A stretch of DNA of 64,000 nucleotides, from the NCBI RefSeq assembly GCF_963669205.1, contig NZ_OY769915.1:1710001-1774000 (forward strand). The letters run 5' to 3'. Below are positions 45,905-57,237 of the stretch, one piece after another. Each line of letters starts with the position of its first letter. Within the stretch, counting starts at the first letter, position 1. The notes beneath the pieces are model-generated. The model was not told the DNA's origin, did not search any database, and saw nothing but the letters and a program-made list of their open reading frames with translations. A program made the translations under genes and the position numbers. The DNA comes from an uncultured Roseibium sp. (GTDB lineage Bacteria; Pseudomonadota; Alphaproteobacteria; Rhizobiales; Stappiaceae).

Positions 45905-47553
45905 GTCTGCTTTCCATCCAGGATCTGAAGGTCGCCTTCCAGACCCGCCGTGGCAGCGTCAATGCCGTCAGGGGGGTCTCGCTGGAGATCGACAAGGGAG
46001 AAATTCTCGGGATCGTCGGCGAATCCGGGTCCGGCAAATCCGTGACCTCCTATGCCCTGATGCGCCTGCTGGACAGGAATGGCAGCATCACCGGAGGCGC
46101 ACTCAGCTATGGCGGCATCGACCTGAAGACCGTCCGCGAAAGCACGATGCGGGATCTGCGCGGCCGCGAGATCTCGATGATCTTCCAGAACCCGCGCTCT
46201 GCGCTCAATCCCATCCGCAAGGTCGGGCACCAGATCGAAGACGTGTTGCGCCGCCACGCCAGGGCAACCCGGGCCAACGCGAAGACGGAAGCGATCAAGG
46301 CGCTGGAGGCGGTCAAGATCCGGGACGCGGAGGGACGCTACGACGCCTACCCGTTCGAACTGTCTGGCGGAATGTGCCAGCGTGTCGTCATTGCCCTGGC
46401 GCTCGCCTGCGACCCGAAGCTGCTGATCGCAGACGAACCGACGACGGGTCTCGACATAACGACCCAGAAAGCCGTCATGGATCTCATCGCCGAACTCATT
46501 GCCGAGCGGGACATGAGTGCCATGGTAATCACGCACGATCTCGGCCTTGCCGCGCAGTATTGCGACAGGATCGTCGTGATGAAGGATGGCGAGGTGGTGG
46601 AAGAGGGTAGCGCGGAGCGTCTGTTCACGGCGCCGCAGCACGCCTATACCCGCAAGCTTGTCGACGCCACGCCCAGGGCCGGCGCGAGCATCCGCTCGCT
46701 CTTGCCCGAAGAGCAAAGAACTCCGGAGCCGGTCCTTCCGATGTCGGACGTGCCGCTGATGGAGGTCAGGGACCTGGTCAAGACCTACCAGGGGAAGTCG
46801 GGTGCGGTCCACGCGGTGAAGGGCGTTTCCTTTTCCGTGATGAAAGGCCAGAGCGTCGGGCTGGTCGGTGAATCGGGCTGCGGCAAGTCAACGACATCAT
46901 CGATCCTCGTGCGACTGGCTGATCCGACATCCGGCGAGATCCTCTTTGACGGGGAGGACCTTGTAAAGGCGCCGGCGAAAAACTTTGCGCGGGACCCGCG
47001 CCGGGCGAAGATCCAGATGGTGTTCCAGGATGCCACCGACAGCTTCAATCCGCGGCACACGGCGCGGCACTCCATTGAGGAACCACTCGCGCGTCTCGGC
47101 GGATTGCCGCGGAGGGAGCGCAAGGAACGGGTCGGCGAGCTGGCCGACCTTGTCGGCTTGCCACGGCCATTGCTCGACAGGTTCCCGCACCAGCTATCGG
47201 GTGGGCAAAAGGCACGCGTCGGTATTGCGCGGGCCATTGCGCTTGATCCGGAATTCCTCGTTCTTGACGAACCCACGGCGGCGCTTGACGTCTCGATCCA
47301 GGCGATCGTTCTGAACCTCTTGGTCGACCTGCGGGCAAAGCTTGGCATCAGCTATCTCTTTGTCAGCCATGATCTGCACGTGGTTCGGCTTTTGTGCGAC
47401 TATGTCATCGTCATGCGGGACGGTGAAATCGTCGAGGAAGGGCCGGTGGCGACGGTCATGCAGACCCCGTCTCACCCTTACACACGGGAATTGCTGGCGG
47501 CCGCTCCGGTTCCGCCTGCCTTGGAAGAGCCGGCCAGTTCCGCGGCCGAATGA
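45901..47553 (+). CDS. Fused double ABC ATPase (DppD-DppF type)
   Basis: 550 residues from the ATG overlapping the permease stop. Two complete nucleotide-binding domains: NBD1 Walker A GESGSGKS with signature LSGGMCQRVVIALAL; NBD2 (from ~285) Walker A GESGCGKST with signature LSGGQKARVGIARAI. Each has its own Walker B (LLIADEPTTGLD and FLVLDEPTAALD). Note MCQ and KAR variants of the signature region. The fusion replaces the usual two separate proteins. Confidence 0.92.
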   Translation: MSLLSIQDLKVAFQTRRGSVNAVRGVSLEIDKGEILGIVGESGSGKSVTSYALMRLLDRNGSITGGALSYGGIDLKTVRESTMRDLRGREISMIFQNPRSALNPIRKVGHQIEDVLRRHARATRANAKTEAIKALEAVKIRDAEGRYDAYPFELSGGMCQRVVIALALACDPKLLIADEPTTGLDITTQKAVMDLIAELIAERDMSAMVITHDLGLAAQYCDRIVVMKDGEVVEEGSAERLFTAPQHAYTRKLVDATPRAGASIRSLLPEEQRTPEPVLPMSDVPLMEVRDLVKTYQGKSGAVHAVKGVSFSVMKGQSVGLVGESGCGKSTTSSILVRLADPTSGEILFDGEDLVKAPAKNFARDPRRAKIQMVFQDATDSFNPRHTARHSIEEPLARLGGLPRRERKERVGELADLVGLPRPLLDRFPHQLSGGQKARVGIARAIALDPEFLVLDEPTAALDVSIQAIVLNLLVDLRAKLGISYLFVSHDLHVVRLLCDYVIVMRDGEIVEEGPVATVMQTPSHPYTRELLAAAPVPPALEEPASSAAE

Positions 47554-47578
47554 GAATTGAGAGACTTTGAGGATTAAG

Positions 47579-49402
47579 ATGTTCGACCTTCCTTTCACCC
47601 TTGCTTCGCTGAAGACTGCTTATGAAGAGGGCGTCAGCCCGACGAAGGTCGTCGAGGAAGTCTACCGCCGGATCGCGGCCGTTGACGATCCGGGAATATT
47701 CATCCACCTGTGCGACAAGCAGGACGTGTTGCAGGACGCCGGTGCCCTGGGTGAATATGACCCGCAGAAGCCGTTGTGGGGCGTGCCGTTTGTCATCAAG
47801 GACAATATCGACGCGGCCGGGAAACCGACCACGGCTGCATGCCCGGCCTACGCATACGATGCGGGTGAAGATGCGTTTGTCGTGCAAAAGCTCCGCGACG
47901 CGGGCGCGCTGCTGATCGGAAAGACCAATCTCGACCAGTTCGCGACCGGCCTGGTCGGTGTCCGGTCTCCGTTTCAGCCGCCGAAGAACGCAGTGGATCC
48001 CGCGATCGTTCCGGGCGGGTCCTCAGCCGGCTCCGCCGTCGCGGTCGGGCATGGCATTGTCAGTTTTTCACTTGGCACCGACACGGCAGGATCGGGACGC
48101 GTACCGGCCGCGCTCAACAACATCGTCGGGCTGAAACCGACGCTCGGATCCTTGTCTGCGACCGGCGTCGTGCCGGCCTGCCGCACGCTCGACACGATCT
48201 CGATCTTCGCCTTGACGGTTGAAGACGCCTACACCGCGTTCCAGGCCGCCGCCGGGTATGACGAAACGGATGCCTATTCCGGAAAGATCGCCGTCAAGGA
48301 TCTTGCGGCCTCGCCATCGCACCTGAAAATCGGCATTCCGGACACTGCGTCAATCGAGTTTTTCGGTGACGACATCCAGGAAAGATCCTTTCGCGAGACG
48401 GTGGCTCTTCTGCGGGAAAGCGGGGCGGACATTGTCGAAGTCGATTTCACGCCCTTCTACGATGTCGCACATATGCTTTACGAGGGTGCCTGGGTGGCCG
48501 AAAGGCACACCGTGATCGAAGACCTGATGCGCGACACGCCGGACGCTGTTCATCCTGTGACCCGGCAAATCGTCGGTGCGGCGCTCGATCTCAGCGCGAC
48601 CGATGCATTCCGGGGCATCTACCGGCTCAAGGAACTCGCGCGCAAGACCGAGCCGGTTCTGGCGGCGCTTGACCTTCTGTGTGTGCCGACAATTCCGACT
48701 TTCTACAGCGTCGCCGATCTTGAAGCCGATCCGGTCGGTCCGAATTCGCGCTACGGCACCTACACCAATTTTGTCAATCTTCTCGATATGTGCGGCCTTG
48801 CCCTGCCGGTCTCCGCGCGCTCGGACGGCCGGCCTGGCAGTGTCACGCTGCTGGCAGCGGCGGGCCAGGATGGATTGATCGCATCGCTCGGCATCGAACT
48901 GGAAAAGATGGCGCCTCATTCCCTCGGCGCGACAGGCTGGACGACACCGGACCCGGCGGAGTTGCCGGTCTTTGAATCTCCGGACGAAATCGCTATTGCA
49001 GTGTGCGGCGCGCACATGTCCGGCATGGCTCTGAATGGCGAACTGACCAGCCGCGGCGGGCGGTTCTTGCGCAGCTCCACAACCAGTGATGCCTACGCGC
49101 TCTATGCCCTGGCGGGCGGCCCTCCCAAGCGGCCGGGACTTGTGCGTGGCGCGCCAGGCTCCGGTCAGGGGATCGAGCTTGAGATCTGGACCTTGCCCAA
49201 AAGCGAAGTTGGCGGGTTTCTTGCCGGCATTCCTGCCCCGCTCGGCCTTGGGACCGTTGAGCTTGTCGATGGCAGCAAGGTCACCGGCTTCGTTTGCGAA
49301 GCCGTCGGCGTGGAAGGGGCGGAAGATATTTCACATCTCGGCAGCTGGCGGACCTACATGGATGGGTTGAAAGCTGCGCGGCCCGTGGCGGCGGCGGAAT
49401 GA
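47579..49402 (+). CDS. atzF: Allophanate hydrolase
   Basis: 607 residues from the ATG with GAGG upstream. Residues 1-~440 form an amidase-signature domain with triad Lys74 (FVIKDN), Ser148 (PGGSSAG) and Ser172 (GTDTAGSGR). The C-terminal ~150 residues match the AtzF-type second domain (CGAHMSGMALNGELTSRGG, YALYALAGGPPKRPGLVR). The pair hydrolyses allophanate to ammonia and CO2; no biotin urea carboxylase is nearby, so it fits the biuret/cyanurate branch. It follows the importer by 25 nt. Confidence 0.92.
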   Translation: MFDLPFTLASLKTAYEEGVSPTKVVEEVYRRIAAVDDPGIFIHLCDKQDVLQDAGALGEYDPQKPLWGVPFVIKDNIDAAGKPTTAACPAYAYDAGEDAFVVQKLRDAGALLIGKTNLDQFATGLVGVRSPFQPPKNAVDPAIVPGGSSAGSAVAVGHGIVSFSLGTDTAGSGRVPAALNNIVGLKPTLGSLSATGVVPACRTLDTISIFALTVEDAYTAFQAAAGYDETDAYSGKIAVKDLAASPSHLKIGIPDTASIEFFGDDIQERSFRETVALLRESGADIVEVDFTPFYDVAHMLYEGAWVAERHTVIEDLMRDTPDAVHPVTRQIVGAALDLSATDAFRGIYRLKELARKTEPVLAALDLLCVPTIPTFYSVADLEADPVGPNSRYGTYTNFVNLLDMCGLALPVSARSDGRPGSVTLLAAAGQDGLIASLGIELEKMAPHSLGATGWTTPDPAELPVFESPDEIAIAVCGAHMSGMALNGELTSRGGRFLRSSTTSDAYALYALAGGPPKRPGLVRGAPGSGQGIELEIWTLPKSEVGGFLAGIPAPLGLGTVELVDGSKVTGFVCEAVGVEGAEDISHLGSWRTYMDGLKAARPVAAAE

Positions 49403-49426
49403 AGCGACGGAAAGTCCGGTGACAAG

Positions 49427-50404
49427 ATGACAGAACAGGGTCTTCCCGTAATCGATCTGGCACCCCTTGCGGAAGGAACGCAGGAGGGTGTCACAGCCGT
49501 CGCTTCGGAAATCGGGCATGCGGCGCGAGAGATTGGTTTCTTCTACGTCAGGAACCATGGGGTCGATGCCGCATTGATCGAACGCACATTCAAGGCGGCG
49601 CACCAGCTGTTCGGCGAACCGCTCGATGCCAAGATGGCGCTCACCCGCGACTTCTTCAAAACCAATCGCGGTTATGTCCCCATGAAGGGTGAAAACCTCG
49701 ACCCGTCGAAACCCTCCGATCTGAAAGAGGCCTTCAACATCGGGCTGGATCTTGCGCCGGACGACCCGAGAATAGTCGCCGGAGAACCGTTCCGGGCCGT
49801 GAACCAGTGGCCGGAACTGCCTGGCTGGAAAGAAACTCTGCTGAGTTACTTCAACGAGGTCTGGGCGCTTGGCCGCCGGCTCCACGAGGCCATATCGGTC
49901 GATCTCGGCATTGACCGTTCTTTCTTCGAGAACAAGCTCGATGCGCCGATGGCGACGCTGCGGCTCTTGCATTATCCGCCACAGCCGGAGAGTGCGGAAG
50001 CCGGGCAGATCGGTGCGGGCACGCATACCGACTACGGCAACATCACCATTCTCCTGCCCGATGAAGTTGGTGGGCTGGAGGTGCAACGGCGCGACGGCGC
50101 CTGGCTGAAAGCGCCGACGATCGAAGGTGCTTTCGTCTGCAACATCGGCGATTGCCTGATGCGGTGGACCAACGACATCTACGTTTCCACGCCGCATCGC
50201 GTCGTCAATACAAGTGGCCGGGAACGCTATTCGATCGCGTTCTTTCTCGATCCCAATCCGGACGCGGAAGTCGCCTGTCTGCCCGGCTGCGTGAACGAGG
50301 GAGAACAACCGAAATATCCGGCTATTTCCGGTGCCGACTATCTGAAAACAAGGCTGGATGCGAGTTACGAACCGGTCAAGGCAGCTCGAGATTTGAGCAG
50401 TTGA
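49427..50404 (+). CDS. 2-oxoglutarate/Fe(II) dioxygenase of the isopenicillin-N-synthase family
   Basis: 325 residues. Iron ligands HTD in GTHTDYGNITILL and His in YVSTPHRVVN, and the 2OG-binding Arg in RYSIAFFLDPNPD. N-terminal VIDLAPLAEG and GFFYVRNHGV are typical. Related bacterial enzymes hydroxylate small N-containing compounds. Last gene of the AtzF operon before a sigma-54-type promoter; might open an N-alkyl or ring substrate so that the hydrolases can act (inference). Confidence 0.85.
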   Translation: MTEQGLPVIDLAPLAEGTQEGVTAVASEIGHAAREIGFFYVRNHGVDAALIERTFKAAHQLFGEPLDAKMALTRDFFKTNRGYVPMKGENLDPSKPSDLKEAFNIGLDLAPDDPRIVAGEPFRAVNQWPELPGWKETLLSYFNEVWALGRRLHEAISVDLGIDRSFFENKLDAPMATLRLLHYPPQPESAEAGQIGAGTHTDYGNITILLPDEVGGLEVQRRDGAWLKAPTIEGAFVCNIGDCLMRWTNDIYVSTPHRVVNTSGRERYSIAFFLDPNPDAEVACLPGCVNEGEQPKYPAISGADYLKTRLDASYEPVKAARDLSS

Positions 50405-50415
50405 TTGATTAAAAA

Positions 50416-50500
50416 TTAGCCAGAAAACTAAATAGGCTAAAAAATAGGCTTTAACGTGGGGTCGCTCGACCCGACGCGGTGAGGACGTGTGCGCGTCCGT
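50416..50500 (+). other. Cluster of inverted repeats after the dioxygenase gene
   Basis: TTAGCC (50416-50421) with GGCTAA (50435-50440); GGGTCG-CT-CGACCC (50459-50472); and GGACG-TGTGCG-CGTCC just after. They lie between the dioxygenase stop and the AT-rich sigma-54 promoter region. A termination or regulator-binding role is likely; the region 50500-50575 is AT-rich and otherwise featureless. Confidence 0.5.
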
Positions 50501-50579
50501 GTGTGAAGAAATTCAATTAAGTTAATAAAAATCAATAAGTTAAGTCAAAAAACTTGAAGTGACTTATCTCGTGGGGAAA

Positions 50580-50595
50580 TGGCACAGGGATTGCA
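50580..50595 (+). promoter_or_regulatory. Consensus sigma-54 promoter of the BMP importer/amide hydrolase operon
   Basis: TGGCACAGGGATTGCA matches TGGCAC-N5-TTGCA at every conserved base; GG 50581-50582 and GC 50593-50594. It is 67 nt before the ATG at 50661. No NtrC palindrome (TGCACC-N4-GGTGCA type) was evident nearby. Confidence 0.85.
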
Positions 50596-50660
50596 AAATC
50601 ACATCGAAGAAAAACGGAGCGGGCGATGACGCATGGCTTCGTCATAAAACGGAGGACGTA

Positions 50661-51773
50661 ATGTCAAAGTTTGAACTTTCACGCCGCACCATCCTGAAAT
50701 CGTCTGCTGCCGGTCTCGCCGCTCTTTCGGCAGGTGGTTTGTCACGCCTCGCACATGCTTCGGACCTGACGGTCGGTATTGTCTATGTCGGTCCGCGCGA
50801 CGACTTCGGCTGGAACCAGGCCCACGCCGTTGCCGCGGCGGCCTTGAAGGACGTGCCGGGCGTCACCGTCGTCGAGGAAGAAAACGTGCCGGAGACGGTC
50901 GCGGTCGAAAAATCCATGGAATCCATGATCAATCTCGATGGCGCCAAGCTGATCTTCGCGACATCCTTCGGTTACTACAAACCCTTCGTTCTGGATCTCG
51001 CAGGTAAATACACCGACGTTGAGTTCCGTCACGCAGCGCCACTTTGGACAGATGCCGACCCGAAAAACGCCGGCAGCTATTTCGGCTACCTCGACCAGGC
51101 CCATTATGTGAACGGCGTCGCGGCCGGCCTGTCGACCACCAGCAACAAGCTCGGTTTTGTCGCCGCCAAGCCGATCGGTACCGTCCTGCGAAACATCAAC
51201 TCCTTCCTGCTCGGTGCGCGCAAGGTCAATCCGGAAGCCACGGTCCAGGTGATCTTCACGGGCGAATGGTCGATGCCGGTCCGCGAAGCCGAGGCGGCCA
51301 ACGCCCTTGTGGATGCCGGATGCGATGTGCTGACCTGTCACGTCGACGGCCCGAAAGTCGTGATCGAAACGGCGGAGTCGCGCGGCATCAAGTGCTGCGG
51401 CCACAACGCCTCCCAGGCACCGCTTGCCCCGAAAGGCTTCATCACGGGTGCCGAGTACAAGTGGGAAACCATCTACAAGATGTTCGCCGCTAATCTCGCC
51501 GAAGGCCAGCCTCTGCCGAACTTCACCGGCGGCGGGTTTGACGTCGACTTCGTCCGCTCAACACCTTATGGCGCGGGCGCGACGGAAGCTGCGATCGCAT
51601 CCGCAGATGCGGCGCGGGCGGACGTCAAGGCGGGCAAGCCGATCTTTGTCGGACCCATCAACAAGCAGGACGGCTCACCGCTGCTCGCAGCCGGGGCAAG
51701 TTTCGACAACTACGAGCCGTCCCTGGATCAGACGGACTACCTGATCGAGGGCGTCGTCGGCTCGATCACCTGA
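50661..51773 (+). CDS. BMP-family ABC substrate-binding protein with Tat signal
   Basis: 370 residues; GGAGG before the ATG. Twin-arginine signal LSRRTILKSSAAG (Arg 8-9). BMP/Med family elements: LTVGIVYVGPRDDFGWNQAH, LIFATSFGYYKPFVLDLA and KLGFVAAKPIGTVLRNINSF. These proteins bind nucleosides, purines or related small amides. First gene behind a consensus sigma-54 promoter, with permeases, ATPase and biuret-pathway enzymes following. Confidence 0.9.
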   Translation: MSKFELSRRTILKSSAAGLAALSAGGLSRLAHASDLTVGIVYVGPRDDFGWNQAHAVAAAALKDVPGVTVVEEENVPETVAVEKSMESMINLDGAKLIFATSFGYYKPFVLDLAGKYTDVEFRHAAPLWTDADPKNAGSYFGYLDQAHYVNGVAAGLSTTSNKLGFVAAKPIGTVLRNINSFLLGARKVNPEATVQVIFTGEWSMPVREAEAANALVDAGCDVLTCHVDGPKVVIETAESRGIKCCGHNASQAPLAPKGFITGAEYKWETIYKMFAANLAEGQPLPNFTGGGFDVDFVRSTPYGAGATEAAIASADAARADVKAGKPIFVGPINKQDGSPLLAAGASFDNYEPSLDQTDYLIEGVVGSIT

Positions 51774-51892
51774 GGACCAATCGACCTTTGCACCGGCGGC
51801 TTGTCTCGAGGGGCAGGGTGCCGGCGCGGTGAACATTCCGGCGTGGCCGCTCCCGCTCGAGTTTGCGGCCGCCCAACTCTCAGGGAAGAGGT

Positions 51893-53008
51893 ATGGCAGA
51901 TACCACGGAAACGCCCGGCATGGCCGTTCAGTCCGGCGTGTCGAATGATCTATTGGACCGGCTCAGACGCTCGTCCGAATATGCGGTCATTCCACTTCTG
52001 GCTCTGGTCTTTTCGGGAGCGCTGTTTTCCGTCTTCCTGTTCGCGCTCGGCAAATCGCCGGTGGAGTTCTTTTCCCTGGTCTGGCGTGGGGGTTTCGGCA
52101 CCAGCTTCTCCTGGCAGAATACGCTCGTACGTGCGGCTCCGCTGATCTTCACCGCCCTGTGCGTCGCCATCCCGGCGCGCCTGGGCCTCGTCATTATCGG
52201 CGGCGAGGGAGCTCTTGTGCTCGGCGGATTTGCCTCTGCGGCAATTGCCATACCGATGATCGGCTGGATGCCCGGTTACCTGATGCTCGCCATCATGGCG
52301 TTTGCGGGCATGGTGGCTGGAGCCGTCTGGATCGGCTGCGTCGGAGCCCTTCGGCACTATCGCGGCGTGAACGAGACCATTGCCTCTCTGCTGATGTTCT
52401 ATATCGCGGTCTCGATCCTGAATTTCTTCGTCGAAGGCGCGCTCAGAGACCCGTCCGACCCGAACAAGCCGTCCACGAAGCCGATCGGATCGGAAAACAT
52501 GATCGGCGTTATTCCGGGGACGGACGTGCACTGGGGGCTCCTGATCGGTGTGCTGCTGTGCGGCCTCCTTTACCTGCTTATGAACCGGACCACCTTCGGC
52601 TTTGCGGCCCAGATCGCCGGCGGCAACCTGAGGGCTGCGCAGGCGCAGGGGCTTCCGGTGGGGCGTCTTGTGGTCGTGTCCTGTGCGATTGCCGGAGCCT
52701 GTGCCGGTCTTGCCGGCTTCTTCGAGGTCTCTGCGATCCACGGCAAGGCCAATGCCTCGCTGATCGCAGGCTATGGCTTTACGGGGATCCTTGTTTCCTT
52801 TCTTGCCCGCCACAACCCGCTCGTGATCGTGCCGGTCGCCATCTTCCTCGGCGGACTTGCCGCGTCCGGCGGACTTGTCCAGCGGCGCATGGATCTGCCG
52901 GACGCAACGGTGCTGGTGCTGCAGGGGCTTCTGTTCCTCGTCATCCTCGTGTCGGAAACCTTTTATGGCCGGCTGTCCATATTCAAATCGAAGGGAGCCG
53001 TGCAATGA
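51893..53008 (+). CDS. BMP-type ABC permease 1
   Basis: 371 residues from the ATG with AGGGAAGAGG upstream. BPD_transp_2 fold: GLVIIGGEGALVLGGFASAA, RHYRGVNETIASLLMFYIAV, GGNLRAAQAQGLPVGRLVVV. Overlaps the next permease by 4 nt. With it forms the channel for the BMP-family binding protein. Confidence 0.9.
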   Translation: MADTTETPGMAVQSGVSNDLLDRLRRSSEYAVIPLLALVFSGALFSVFLFALGKSPVEFFSLVWRGGFGTSFSWQNTLVRAAPLIFTALCVAIPARLGLVIIGGEGALVLGGFASAAIAIPMIGWMPGYLMLAIMAFAGMVAGAVWIGCVGALRHYRGVNETIASLLMFYIAVSILNFFVEGALRDPSDPNKPSTKPIGSENMIGVIPGTDVHWGLLIGVLLCGLLYLLMNRTTFGFAAQIAGGNLRAAQAQGLPVGRLVVVSCAIAGACAGLAGFFEVSAIHGKANASLIAGYGFTGILVSFLARHNPLVIVPVAIFLGGLAASGGLVQRRMDLPDATVLVLQGLLFLVILVSETFYGRLSIFKSKGAVQ

Positions 53009-53928
53009 GCGACGATGCGGGCCTGATGACCGTGCTGCTTGCGATGTTCGCAGGCGCGATCCGCGTGTCGACACCCTTCCTTTTCGTGAGCCTCGGAGAG
53101 ATGCTCACCGAAAAGTCCGGGCGCATCAACCTGGGCCTGGAAGGCACGCTGGTCTTTGGGGCCATGTCGGGCTACGCCATTTCCTATCACACCGGTTCGC
53201 CCTGGCTCGGCGTACTTGTCGCAGGCGTTTGCGGGTCAGCCTTCGGCGCCCTGCACGGCTACCTTTGCAAGCTGCCGAAAGTGAATGACATCGCGATCGG
53301 CATCTCGCTGATGCTGTTTGGCACCGGCCTCGCGTTCTTTTTCGGAAAGGCCTACATCCAGCCGTCTGCACCCAGGTTGCCGGCAATATCCTTCGGCGCC
53401 TGGAGCGATCATCCCGGTATTCGCCAGGCATTGGAGATCAACCCCCTGTTCCTGTTGGGGATTGTGCTGGCGATCTTCCTGTGGTGGGCGCTCAAGAACA
53501 CGCGCTACGGCCTCATTATCCGGACGACGGGCGATAGTGCACCAGCAGCCCTGGCTTTGGGGATCAATGTTGACCGGGTGCGGCTTCTGTCCACGATGGC
53601 GGGCGGTTTCTTTGCCGGTATCGGCGGATCGTTCCTGTCGCTCTACTATCCGGGCAGCTGGACCGAAGGTCTTTCTTCCGGGCAGGGATTGATGGCGGTG
53701 GCGCTTGTGATCTTCGCGCGCTGGAACCCGCTCTACTGCTTCTGGGCGGCGCTTCTGTTCGGCGCGGCGGGAGCGCTTGGGCCCGCGCTGCAATCCATAG
53801 GCATTTCGCGCGGCTATCACTTCTTCAACGCCGCGCCCTACATCCTGACCCTTTTGATTATGATCGCGAGCACGTCGCCAAGACGCTCCCTGAAGGGAGC
53901 TCCGGGCGAATTGTCGATCACCAAATAA
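53005..53928 (+). CDS. BMP-type ABC permease 2
   Basis: 307 residues. LTEKSGRINLGLEGTLVFGA is the hallmark of this second permease type, followed by KVNDIAIGISLMLFGTGLAFF and RTTGDSAPAALALGINVDRV. It follows permease 1 with an ATGA overlap, and the formamidase gene starts 11 nt downstream. Confidence 0.9.
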   Translation: MSDDAGLMTVLLAMFAGAIRVSTPFLFVSLGEMLTEKSGRINLGLEGTLVFGAMSGYAISYHTGSPWLGVLVAGVCGSAFGALHGYLCKLPKVNDIAIGISLMLFGTGLAFFFGKAYIQPSAPRLPAISFGAWSDHPGIRQALEINPLFLLGIVLAIFLWWALKNTRYGLIIRTTGDSAPAALALGINVDRVRLLSTMAGGFFAGIGGSFLSLYYPGSWTEGLSSGQGLMAVALVIFARWNPLYCFWAALLFGAAGALGPALQSIGISRGYHFFNAAPYILTLLIMIASTSPRRSLKGAPGELSITK

Positions 53929-53939
53929 GGAGCCATGCA

Positions 53940-54959
53940 ATGAGCGGACTTGGAGGACTGAACAAAGCCCCGAACGGAGTGGTTCTGGGCATGGTGCAAC
54001 TGCAACTGCCGACCGTCGTGACCGAAATCGATCTGGCGAACCAGACGGAGGTCATCGTCGACATGGTGGCGAAGGCGCGCCGCAACATGCCGACGATGGA
54101 CATCGTCGTATTCCCCGAATACGCCCTTCACGGCCTTTCCATGGACATCAACCCGGACATCATGTGCTCGCTTGACGGCCCGGAAGTGGCGGCGTTCAAG
54201 AAGGCCTGTGTCGACAACGACATCTGGGGTTGCTTCTCGATCATGGAATTCAATCCCGGAGGCATGCCGTACAACTCGGGTCTGATCATCGACAACAAGG
54301 GCGAGCTCAAGCTCTATTACCGCAAGATGCATCCCTGGGTGCCGGTTGAACCCTGGGAGCCGGGCGACCAGGGCATTCCGGTGATCGACGGTCCGAACGG
54401 ATGCAAGATGGCGCTGATCATCTGCCACGACGGCATGTTCCCGGAAATGGCCCGCGAATGCGCCTACAAGGGTGCCGAAATCATGATCCGTACGGCCGGC
54501 TACACGGCGCCGATCCGCGAAAGCTGGAAATTCACCAACCAGTCCAACGCGTTCTGCAACCTGATGGTGACGGCAAATGTCTGCATGTGCGGCACGGACG
54601 GCACCTTCGACAGCATGGGGGAAGGCATGATCGTCAATTTCGACGGCACAATCCTGGCCCACGGAACCAGCGGGCGCGCCAACGAGATCATCACGGCGGA
54701 GGTGAGGCCGGACCTTGTGCGCGAGGCACGCATCAACTGGGGCGTTGAGAACAACATCTACCAGTTCGGCCATCGCGGTTACGTCGCCGTGAAGGGGGGA
54801 GCGCAGGATTGCCCCTATACCTACATGACCGACCTTGCGGCGGGAAAATACCGTCTTCCCTGGGAAGACGAGGTCGTTCATACGGACGGTACGTCCTGCG
54901 GGTTCGACGCGCCGGTGCGCCGTTTCGGTGACAAGGCCATGAGCGATGCAGCGGAGTGA
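53940..54959 (+). CDS. amiF: Formamidase (nitrilase superfamily)
   Basis: 339 residues. Catalytic Glu60 (FPEYALHG), Lys129 (YYRKMHPW) and Cys162 (IICHDGMFPE). MHPWVPVEPWEPGD, YRLPWEDE and the whole co-linear layout follow AmiF of Helicobacter as I recall it, rather than the acetamide-type AmiE. It hydrolyses formamide to formate and ammonia. The adjacent biuret-pathway enzymes suggest it adds formamide or a related short amide to the same nitrogen pool. Confidence 0.88.
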   Translation: MSGLGGLNKAPNGVVLGMVQLQLPTVVTEIDLANQTEVIVDMVAKARRNMPTMDIVVFPEYALHGLSMDINPDIMCSLDGPEVAAFKKACVDNDIWGCFSIMEFNPGGMPYNSGLIIDNKGELKLYYRKMHPWVPVEPWEPGDQGIPVIDGPNGCKMALIICHDGMFPEMARECAYKGAEIMIRTAGYTAPIRESWKFTNQSNAFCNLMVTANVCMCGTDGTFDSMGEGMIVNFDGTILAHGTSGRANEIITAEVRPDLVREARINWGVENNIYQFGHRGYVAVKGGAQDCPYTYMTDLAAGKYRLPWEDEVVHTDGTSCGFDAPVRRFGDKAMSDAAE

Positions 54960-54964
54960 GTGAC

Positions 54965-55695
54965 ATGAGCCTTGCCGACATCCGCTCCGATGACATCGAA
55001 GGGGCCGTTGCCGCCGATCCCTATCCCTGGCCCTATAACGGCGATCTCAGGCCCGGCAACACGGCGCTGATCATCATCGACATGCAGACCGACTTCTGCG
55101 GCGAGGGCGGCTATGTCGACAGCATGGGCTACGACATCAGCCTGACGCGCGCGCCGATCGAACCGATCAGGCAGGTTCTGGCCGCCATGCGCGCGGGCGG
55201 GTATCACATCATCCATACGCGCGAAGGGCACCGGCCCGACCTGGCCGACCTGCCGGCCAACAAGCGCTGGCGCTCACAGCGGATCGGAGCCGGTATCGGC
55301 GACCCGGGACCGTGCGGCAAGATCCTCGTCCGGGGAGAGCCCGGCTGGGAGATCATTCCCGAACTTTCGCCGCTGCCGGGCGAACCGGTCATCGACAAGC
55401 CCGGCAAGGGGTCGTTCTGCGCGACGGATCTGGAATTGCTGTTGCGGACCAGGGGCATCGACAACCTCGTCCTGACCGGCATCACAACGGATGTCTGCGT
55501 GCACACGACCATGCGCGAGGCCAATGATCGCGGCTTCGAATGCCTGGTCCTGTCCGATTGCTGTGGAGCGACCGACCAGGGAAATCATGACGCGGCCCTG
55601 AAGATGGTGACCATGCAGGGCGGGGTCTTCGGCGCCGTCGCGGACAGTGCCACCTTTCTTGCCGGTCTGCGGCAGGCGGGGGGAGCCGCGGGCGC

Positions 55696-55699
<4 letters not shown>
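54965..55699 (+). CDS. biuH: Biuret hydrolase-like cysteine hydrolase
   Basis: 244 residues from ATG 54965; a GTG at 54956 overlaps the formamidase stop. Isochorismatase-like triad Asp39 (IIIDMQTDF), Lys145 (VIDKPGKGS) and Cys178 (GITTDVCVHTTMREAN). The N-terminal ADPYPWPYNG and REGHRPDLADLPANKRW blocks match the biuret hydrolase of Rhizobium leguminosarum as I recall it almost throughout. It turns biuret into allophanate (AtzF substrate) and ammonia. Triuret hydrolase is a close relative and remains possible. Confidence 0.85.
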
Positions 55700-57236
<1,537 letters not shown>

Positions 57237-57237
<1 letters not shown>

